This document shows positions 1-4,733 of a stretch of 10,737 bases of DNA, one piece after another. The stretch's first letter is position 1; each line of letters opens with the position of its first letter. Origin of the DNA: an uncultured Collinsella sp. (GTDB lineage: Bacteria; Actinomycetota; Coriobacteriia; Coriobacteriales; Coriobacteriaceae). Below the pieces are notes generated by a model that was given only the letters and a program-made list of their open reading frames with translations, was not told the origin of the DNA and ran no database searches. The stretch spans positions 1 through 10,737 of the forward strand of contig CAUGVQ010000069.1 in NCBI GenBank assembly GCA_959602875.1, read 5' to 3'. The translations under genes were made by a program, and so were the position numbers.

Positions 1-184
1 TCACAAAGACCTCACCGTGCTGGAACGGGCTCATGGTACCGGGGTCGACGTTCAGGTACGGGTCGGCCTTCTGCATGGTCACCTTGTAGCCGCGGCTCTT
101 GAGAAGGCGCCCCAAAGACGCCGCCGTGATGCCCTTGCCCAGAGACGAAACGACGCCACCGGTCACAAAAATGTGCTTCGTCAT
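1..184 (-). CDS. pyrG: CTP synthase, N-terminal fragment (runs off the left edge)
   Basis: CTP synthase makes CTP from UTP, ATP and glutamine in the cytoplasm, the last step of de novo pyrimidine nucleotide synthesis. Only the first 61 codons are inside the window. The translation starts MTKHIFVTGGVVSSLGKG, the family's N-terminal P-loop (residues 9-18, with Lys17). It continues with KADPYLNVDPGTMSPFQHGE at 39-58, which is nearly invariant in this family and contributes to the synthetase (amidoligase) site. The ATG at 184-182 matches the usual family start. A weak GCAGG lies about 10 bases upstream. The glutaminase domain lies outside the window. The gene follows the DUF1846 gene on the same strand, with a 137-base gap that holds a strong inverted repeat, so it probably has its own promoter, though I see no convincing one. 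Alanine at residue 40 replaces the usual leucine, a mild substitution. The identity is very secure. Confidence 0.96.
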   Translation of the reverse strand, partial: MTKHIFVTGGVVSSLGKGITAASLGRLLKSRGYKVTMQKADPYLNVDPGTMSPFQHGEVFV

Positions 185-270
185 ATGTTGTACCTGCGCT
201 TTCCCGCTTGGAACCTACTGTCCTTACGGGACTTAATCGTAGCACTCAACGCGCAGGCAAACGCTGAAGA

Positions 271-307
271 TTTACCGTTCACGGAAGCGAAACCCGTGAA
301 CGGTAAA
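271..307 (-). terminator. Inverted repeat between the DUF1846 gene and pyrG, probable terminator
   Basis: A perfect 14-bp inverted repeat (arms 271-284 and 294-307, TTTACCGTTCACGG and its complement) encloses a 9-base loop. It starts 14 bases after the DUF1846 stop codon at 322-324. Reading leftward, the stem ends in AAA and is followed by TCTTC, so the U-tract is short. Intrinsic termination of the DUF1846 transcript is the likeliest role. Because pyrG lies downstream on the same strand, it could also act as an attenuator or an RNA-processing hairpin. Confidence 0.65.
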
Positions 308-321
308 ACAGCTAGAAACGG

Positions 322-1803
322 TTACTTGTGGTAGTAGCCGCTGCGCTCGAACTTGGGCTCGCAGCACACGTTGATGCCGAGGCGCTTTAGGAGCGACTCG
401 TCGGTCGCGGAGATGATGACCGAGAAGAACGCGTCGCAGCCGCGGAGCTTCGGCAGGCCGGCGAGCACCTGCGCCGCCACGTCGCTTGTAGCCGAAGTGA
501 TGGAGAGCGCAATGAGCGTCTCATCCGGATGCAGACGGGGGTTGCGGCTGCCCAGCTGCTGGGTCTTGAGGCGGCTGATGGGCTCGATCGCCTCGTTGCT
601 GATGACCTCGAGCTCCATGTCGACGCCGGTCACGCACTTGAGCGCGTTCATAAGAAGTGAGCTCGCCGCGCCGAGGCGCTCGGAGGTCTTGCCCGTGACC
701 ACCTGGCCGTCGGGCAGAACCATCGCGCCCACGGGAGCGCCCGTGGTCTCCTCCTTGAGCAGCGCCGCCGAGCGGGCCGGCGAGAAGTCCTTGCCCACGC
801 CCGCACGCTTCATGATGAGCTTGAGCTTGTCGACGTGGTCCTGACCCGTGCCGGTGCGCTTGACGTTGACGGCAGCCGTGAAGTAGCGGCGCACGATCTC
901 CATCTTGGCGGCATCGCAGCAAGCTTCGTCATCGGTGATGGCAAAGCCCACCATGTTGACGCCCATGTCCGTGGGGCTCTGGTAGGGGCTCTCCCCCATG
1001 ATCTTCTCCATAAGAGCCTTCACCACGGGGAACGCCTCGACGTCGCGGTTGTAGTTGACCGTGGTCTCGCCATAGGCCTCGAGGTGGAAGGAGTCGATGA
1101 TGTTGGAGTCGTCGAGGTCGACGGTAGCCGCCTCGTATGCGATGTTCACGGGATGCTTGAGCGGCAGGTTCCACACCGGGAAGGTCTCGAACTTGGCGTA
1201 GCCTGCTTTGACGCCGCGCTGATGCTCGCGGTAGATCTGGCTGAGGCACGTTGCGAGCTTGCCCGAACCGGGGCCGGGTGCCGTCACCACCACGAGCGGG
1301 CGAGTGGTCTCCACGAACTCGTTTTTGCCGTAGCCCTCCTCGGACACGATGAGGTCGATGTCGTGCGGGTAGCCCTCGATGGGATAGTGCAGCTTGCAGG
1401 TGATGCCGAGCATGGAGAGGCGGCGGCGGAACGCGTCTGCCGCCGGCTGGCCGGCGTACTGGGTGAGCACCACCGCGGCGACGGCAAAGCCGTTGGAACG
1501 GAAGATGTCCGCCAGGCGCAGGACGTCCTCGTCGTAGGTGATGCCAAGGTCGCCGCGGGCCTTGTTCTTCTCGATGTCGTTCGCGTTGATGGCGATGATG
1601 ACCTCGACGTCGTCCGCAATGCTCTGCAGCATGCGGAACTTGCTGTCCGGCGCAAAGCCCGGCAGCACGCGGCTCGCATGGTAGTCGTCAAAGAGCTTGC
1701 CGCCGAACTCGAGGTAGAGCTTGCCACCAAACTGCGCGATACGCTCCTTGATGCGCGCCGCCTGCAGCTCGATGTACCGATCGTTGCTAAACCCCTCGCG
1801 CAT
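322..1803 (-). CDS. DUF1846 (UPF0371) family protein
   Basis: This 493-residue protein belongs to the DUF1846/UPF0371 family, about the family's usual full length. I know of no assigned reaction for the family. No signal peptide or membrane segment is visible, so it is probably cytosolic. The N-terminal part carries the recognisable GGKLYLEFGGKLFDDYHASR (residues 27-46). Near residue 175 there is a glycine-rich loop, APGPGSGK (175-182). It follows a hydrophobic strand (LVVVT, 170-174) and precedes a helix, which resembles a degenerate nucleotide-binding P-loop. Other notable segments are YAKFETFPVWNLP (202-214) and two cysteine pairs (C295-C296 and C480-C481). The start is the ATG at 1803-1801, with GGAAGGAGC at 1809-1817 as a strong ribosome binding site. 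A TATACT box at 1865-1860 suggests its own promoter downstream of arcB. Whether the neighbouring arginine and pyrimidine genes are functionally related is unknown. Confidence 0.9.
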   Translation of the reverse strand: MREGFSNDRYIELQAARIKERIAQFGGKLYLEFGGKLFDDYHASRVLPGFAPDSKFRMLQSIADDVEVIIAINANDIEKNKARGDLGITYDEDVLRLADIFRSNGFAVAAVVLTQYAGQPAADAFRRRLSMLGITCKLHYPIEGYPHDIDLIVSEEGYGKNEFVETTRPLVVVTAPGPGSGKLATCLSQIYREHQRGVKAGYAKFETFPVWNLPLKHPVNIAYEAATVDLDDSNIIDSFHLEAYGETTVNYNRDVEAFPVVKALMEKIMGESPYQSPTDMGVNMVGFAITDDEACCDAAKMEIVRRYFTAAVNVKRTGTGQDHVDKLKLIMKRAGVGKDFSPARSAALLKEETTGAPVGAMVLPDGQVVTGKTSERLGAASSLLMNALKCVTGVDMELEVISNEAIEPISRLKTQQLGSRNPRLHPDETLIALSITSATSDVAAQVLAGLPKLRGCDAFFSVIISATDESLLKRLGINVCCEPKFERSGYYHK

Positions 1804-1828
1804 GCGGCGCTCCTTCCGGCTCTGTCCT

Positions 1829-1874
1829 CGGAGCGGTGCCGCTCCGTTTCAACCTAGCCAGTATAGCGGAGCGG
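1829..1874. repeat. Three copies of an 8-bp element around the DUF1846 promoter
   Basis: CGGAGCGG occurs at 1829-1836 and again at 1867-1874, with its inverse CCGCTCCG at 1839-1846. The -10 box (1860-1865) lies between the second and third copies. The first two copies also form an 18-bp near-palindrome that could fold as a 7-bp hairpin with a 4-base loop in the DUF1846 mRNA leader. This could be an operator or a leader hairpin, but the sequence is GC-rich and chance is possible. Confidence 0.45.
1860..1865 (-). promoter_or_regulatory. Probable -10 box for the DUF1846 gene
   Basis: Reading leftward, TATACT stands about 57 bases before the DUF1846 start codon in an otherwise GC-rich gap. A 17-base spacer would place the -35 at GGCATC, which does not match TTGACA. 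The promoter may therefore depend on an activator or be weak. Copies of CGGAGCGG flank the box on both sides (see the repeat entry). Confidence 0.5.
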
Positions 1875-1977
1875 CGCGGCGGGATGCCCGCACATCCCCA
1901 TCTGCGCACAATCTCATATCGTCGCGCGGATGGAGCGTGGTTGCGAATCTCGGCATACTTAGAAGCACGTACCTCGG

Positions 1978-2973
1978 CTACTTGAGCGTTGCGTACATGA
2001 CCGCCTTGATGGTGTGCATGCGGTTCTCCGACTCGTCGAACACGCGCGAGCGCGGCCCCTCAAAGACCGCGTCTTCGACCTCCATCTCGGTGAGGCCAAA
2101 TTCGTCGGCGATCTTGGCACCCGTGGAGGTCTTGGTGTCGTGGAACGCCGGCAGGCAGTGCATGAAGATGCCGTCCGGCGAAGTCATGGCCATGAGCTCC
2201 TCGGTCACGCGGTAGGGCGAAAGCTCGCGGATGCGCTCGCCCCAGATCTCTGCCGGCTCGCCAAGCGAGACCCACACGTCGGTGTAGACCACATCTGCCC
2301 CGGCGCAGGCGGCAACCGGGTCGGTCGTGAGCGTGATGGTCGCGCCGTTTGCGGCGGCGATGGGCTCGCAGGCGTCGATGACGTCGCGCGCGGGCATGCA
2401 CGTCTCGGGCCCGCACGCCACGAAGTTCATGCCGAGCTTGGCGCACACCACCATGAGCGAGCGCGCCACGTTGTTCTTGGTGTCGCCCATGAAGACGACA
2501 GTCTTACCCTTGATGTCGTAGTTGAAGTTCTCCTGAATGGTCAGGACGTCGGCGAGCATCTGCGTGGGGTGCCACAGGTCGGTCAGGCCGTTCCATACGG
2601 GCACACCGGCAAACTTGGCGAGCTCCTCCACATCGTCCTGCGCAAAGCCGCGGAACTCGATGCCATCGAACATGCGCCCAAGCACGCGCGCCGTGTCGGC
2701 GATGGACTCCTTGTGCCCCATCTGCGAGCCGCTCGGGTCGAGATAGGTCACGCCCATGCCGAGGTCGTGCCCGGCAACCTCAAAGGCGCAGCGCGTGCGC
2801 GTAGAGGTCTTCTGGAAGAGCAGAACGATGTTTTTGCCCTCGAGGTAGCGGTGCGGAGTGCCGGCGCGCTTCATGTCCTTGAAGTTGCGGGAGAGGGCGA
2901 GCAGGTACTCGATTTCCTGCGTGGAGAAGTCGAGCAGCTTGAGGAAGCTCCTGCCGGAGATGTTGACGCCCAT
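1978..2973 (-). CDS. arcB: Ornithine carbamoyltransferase, probably catabolic
   Basis: The product is a 331-residue cytoplasmic enzyme, the usual family length. It interconverts carbamoyl phosphate plus ornithine with citrulline plus phosphate. The carbamoyl-phosphate loop STRTR (57-61) and HPTQ (135-138) are intact. So is HCLP (272-275), whose cysteine contacts ornithine. The N-terminal GRSFLKLLDF is typical of the family. The start is the ATG at 2973-2971, because AAAGGA (2979-2984) sits 5 bases upstream. An in-frame ATG 15 codons earlier lacks such a site and adds residues unlike the family. arcA lies 167 bases upstream on the same strand, so the likely role is phosphorolysis of citrulline in the arginine deiminase pathway. 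The anabolic form (argF) is very similar and cannot be excluded from sequence alone, so the arcB symbol rests on context. No clear terminator follows. Confidence 0.95.
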   Translation of the reverse strand: MGVNISGRSFLKLLDFSTQEIEYLLALSRNFKDMKRAGTPHRYLEGKNIVLLFQKTSTRTRCAFEVAGHDLGMGVTYLDPSGSQMGHKESIADTARVLGRMFDGIEFRGFAQDDVEELAKFAGVPVWNGLTDLWHPTQMLADVLTIQENFNYDIKGKTVVFMGDTKNNVARSLMVVCAKLGMNFVACGPETCMPARDVIDACEPIAAANGATITLTTDPVAACAGADVVYTDVWVSLGEPAEIWGERIRELSPYRVTEELMAMTSPDGIFMHCLPAFHDTKTSTGAKIADEFGLTEMEVEDAVFEGPRSRVFDESENRMHTIKAVMYATLK

Positions 2974-2978
2974 GGAAG

Positions 2979-2984
2979 TCCTTT
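2979..2984 (-). promoter_or_regulatory. Ribosome binding site fixing the arcB start
   Basis: AAAGGA read leftward lies 5 bases before the ATG at 2973-2971. It supports this start over the in-frame ATG at 3018-3016. Confidence 0.75.
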
Positions 2985-3033
2985 CTCGCCGCGGCGCTGC
3001 CGCAGGTATCAGATGCACGTTTCGACCCCGTCC

Positions 3034-3051
3034 CCAAATGCACCAAATGCA
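3034..3051. repeat. Tandem 9-bp repeat in the arcA-arcB gap
   Basis: CCAAATGCA occurs twice without a gap (3034-3042 and 3043-3051). Read leftward this gives TGCATTTGG twice, followed about 20 bases later by another GTGCAT. It lies about 60 bases upstream of the arcB start, within the 167-base gap after arcA. I see no clear -35/-10 pair there. A regulator binding site is possible but unproven. Confidence 0.4.
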
Positions 3052-3140
3052 GCATTGTGCCGGGGCCGGATAGTCGGTCGCCCCATCGTAGCGGATGCGT
3101 GCGCGAGGACACGCTGCTCCGCCGGCGCGACGCCAAGTGT

Positions 3141-4382
3141 TTACACGTCCGCCCGTTCAAAGGGCATGCTCATGCAGCGCGGGCCGCCCCGCCCGCGCGA
3201 GAGCTCGGCCGATTCCACCACCAAAAGCTCCATACCAGCCTGCGCAAGTGCCTCGTTGGTAGCCACGTTGCGGTCGTAGACGCAGATGCGTCCCGGCGCC
3301 ACGGCGAGCGTGTTGGAGCCGTCGCTCCACTGCTCGCGGTCGGCGGCGATGGCGTCTCCCCCACCGCAGGGGATGAGCCGCACCGCGTCGAGCCCAAGGG
3401 CGCGGGCGAGGATGTGCTCGAGGGTGTCGACCTCCTCGCGGATACGCACCTCGCCCGGCACGGCACCGGGCGTGAGCGTGAAGACCTGGAGCGTCCCCAC
3501 AATGGCGGGATGGATGGTGAAGGCGTCCACATCCACCTGGGTAAAGACGGTGTCCAGATGCATGAACGCGCGCGAGACCGGGATGTTGAAGGCCAAGATC
3601 CGCTCGACGGGGCTATCGGTATCCCAAAACACGCTCTGGGCGAGGACGTCGATCGCAGCGGCCTCGGTGCGCTCGGAGATGCCGATCGCGATGGTGTCGC
3701 GCGAGAGCACGAGCACGTCACCGCCCTCAATATGAAACGACGCACCGCGCCGGTAGTAGAGCGAAGCGTCCCGGTAGGCGGGATGGTACTTGAACAGGTA
3801 TTTGCCGTAGATGCTCTCGCGATTGCGGACGGGCGAGTACATGCGGTTAAGTAGCACGCCGTCGCCCACCACGGCAAAGGGGTCGCGGCAGAAGTAGAGG
3901 TTGGGCATGGGGTCCACCAGCAGGTGGGACTCCGACTCTGAGGCAACGAGGGCGTTTAAGGTGGCGCTGCTGCCCAAGGGGAGATCCACCTCGCGGCGCG
4001 CGATGCCCGCCATGGTCTTTTTCACGAGCTCGCGTGTGTCGGTGATGCTGTCGAGAAGCTCGCGCACGGCGGAGGTGGCGATGGCGCCCTTGATACCGGC
4101 TTCGTCGATCCACTGGGAGAGGAACTCCTCGCGCGCGCCCTCGACCGCGTCGAGCGCCTCGGCAACGAGCTGCTCCAAGTAGAGCACCTCGACACCCGCG
4201 GCGCGCAAGGTGTTGGCAAAGGCATCGTGCTCGCGCTGCGCCTCGGGCAGGAAGGGCACGTCGTCAAAGAGCAGGCGCGCAAGGTCGCGCGGCGGCAGGT
4301 TGGTGAGCTCGTCGCCCGGGCGGTGCAGCATGACCTTCTTGAGCTGTCCGATCTCGTTTCTTACGTTGAGCCCGCTCGCCAC
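3141..4382 (-). CDS. arcA: Arginine deiminase
   Basis: This enzyme hydrolyses L-arginine to citrulline and ammonia, the first step of the arginine deiminase pathway, giving energy and acid resistance to fermentative bacteria. The product is 413 residues, the usual length. The family blocks appear in order: RPGDEL (21-26), FDDVPFL (39-45), PNLYFCRDP (160-168), HIEGGD (217-222), GISERT (234-239) and HLDTVFT (275-281). The C-terminal GGPRCMSMP carries the nucleophile Cys403. Asp167, Glu219, His275 and Asp277 correspond to the usual substrate-binding and catalytic acids and base. The start is a GTG at 4382-4380, preceded 5 bases upstream by a full AAGGAGG (4388-4394). The frame stays open far upstream, but that part resembles no deiminase and runs antisense to ppk1. 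arcB follows in the same direction. The gene is divergent from ppk1, and a TATACT box lies about 90 bases upstream. Confidence 0.97.
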   Translation of the reverse strand: MASGLNVRNEIGQLKKVMLHRPGDELTNLPPRDLARLLFDDVPFLPEAQREHDAFANTLRAAGVEVLYLEQLVAEALDAVEGAREEFLSQWIDEAGIKGAIATSAVRELLDSITDTRELVKKTMAGIARREVDLPLGSSATLNALVASESESHLLVDPMPNLYFCRDPFAVVGDGVLLNRMYSPVRNRESIYGKYLFKYHPAYRDASLYYRRGASFHIEGGDVLVLSRDTIAIGISERTEAAAIDVLAQSVFWDTDSPVERILAFNIPVSRAFMHLDTVFTQVDVDAFTIHPAIVGTLQVFTLTPGAVPGEVRIREEVDTLEHILARALGLDAVRLIPCGGGDAIAADREQWSDGSNTLAVAPGRICVYDRNVATNEALAQAGMELLVVESAELSRGRGGPRCMSMPFERADV

Positions 4383-4387
4383 TGAGC

Positions 4388-4394
4388 CCTCCTT
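4388..4394 (-). promoter_or_regulatory. Ribosome binding site fixing the GTG start of arcA
   Basis: A complete AAGGAGG (read leftward) lies 5 bases before the GTG at 4382-4380. It decides the start in a frame that has no stop for a further 1.2 kb upstream. Confidence 0.88.
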
Positions 4395-4470
4395 CTCGCC
4401 TTGCGCCCCGCCCGTGGCACGGCGCCGCGCGCGGCAACCATGACCATATTTCAACGGGCAAACGTTATAT

Positions 4471-4476
4471 AGTATA
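4471..4476 (-). promoter_or_regulatory. Probable -10 box for arcA
   Basis: TATACT, read leftward, lies in an AT-rich patch (TATACTATATAACG) in otherwise GC-rich DNA. It is about 90 bases before the arcA GTG. With a 17-base spacer the -35 would be GAGCAC, a poor match, which suggests activator-dependent transcription. The AT-rich patch could also be a regulator site. Confidence 0.5.
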
Positions 4477-4508
4477 CGCGCTTCGCGGCCCCGGTGCTCC
4501 GCACCCCC

Positions 4509-4539
4509 GCGCGGTACCGGCGGCGCCCAGCGCGGTACC
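4509..4539. repeat. Direct repeat of 10 bp at 21-bp spacing upstream of arcA
   Basis: GCGCGGTACC occurs at 4509-4518 and 4530-4539, exactly 21 bp apart, or two helical turns. Relative to an arcA start site near 4464, the copies centre near -50 and -71. Those are positions where activators usually bind ahead of a promoter with a weak -35. The role is inferred; the repeat itself is exact. Confidence 0.5.
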
Positions 4540-4606
4540 CCGCCCCGCCGCGTGTGGCGACGAGGCAAACCCAAACCACCTCCTCCACCGCGCATTGGGG
4601 GATATC

Positions 4607-4635
4607 TTGCATACGCAACGTAAGGACTTGATAAA
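4607..4635 (+). promoter_or_regulatory. Probable ppk1 promoter
   Basis: TTGCAT (4607-4612) and GATAAA (4630-4635) are separated by 17 bases. This is the best sigma-70-type pair in the window. It implies a start site near 4642 and a leader of about 90 bases. TTGC-ATAC-GCAA (4607-4618) forms a small dyad over the -35, so a repressor or regulator could bind there. Confidence 0.6.
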
Positions 4636-4661
4636 GTGCATCGCGTGCCGAGGGGTCCCGA

Positions 4662-4710
4662 CCAGCCAGCGATTAAGATGGTTGGGTATGCCAATACCGC
4701 CGACACGGCG
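4662..4710 (+). other. Three consecutive potential hairpins in the ppk1 leader
   Basis: The predicted ppk1 mRNA leader has three adjoining inverted repeats. The first is CCAGCCA (4662-4668) with TGGTTGG (4679-4685), including one G-T pair. The second is GGTAT (4685-4689) with ATACC (4694-4698). The third is CGCCG (4698-4702) with CGGCG (4706-4710). They end just before a modest ribosome binding site (AGAGG, 4718-4722). The hairpins share single bases, so they may compete or stack. They match no riboswitch class I recognise. Confidence 0.4.
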
Positions 4711-4733
4711 AGAGAATAGAGGTTGAGATTCCC

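Larger units (their letters stand above)
4383..4733. other. Divergent intergenic region between arcA and ppk1
   Basis: This 351-base stretch has no credible gene. On the arcA side the leader contains a 12-bp perfect palindrome, GCCGCGCGCGGC (4424-4435), and a smaller one, CCGTG-G-CACGG (4412-4422). These precede the ribosome binding site and could fold in the arcA mRNA. The AT-rich island around 4461-4476 is the arcA promoter candidate. The centre (about 4480-4600) is very GC-rich and carries a 10-bp direct repeat. The right part holds the ppk1 promoter and a structured leader. Separate entries cover the individual sites. Confidence 0.7.

Noticed and set aside
835..1857. A 340-codon plus-strand frame over the DUF1846 gene
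   Set aside because: It is a shadow of the DUF1846 coding strand, with His/Val/Asp-rich low-information sequence and no family match.
1881..1898. GGGATG/CATCCC inverted repeat as the arcB terminator
   Set aside because: It has a 6-bp stem with no U-tract, about 80 bases after the stop codon. It is too weak to call.
2974..3018. Earlier ATG for arcB adding 15 residues
   Set aside because: There is no ribosome binding site before it, and the added residues are unlike the family. The ATG at 2973 has AAAGGA at 5 bases.
3062..3084. GGGGC/GCCCC inverted repeat after arcA as a terminator
   Set aside because: The stem is only 5 bp, the loop is 13 bases and no U-tract follows in either direction.
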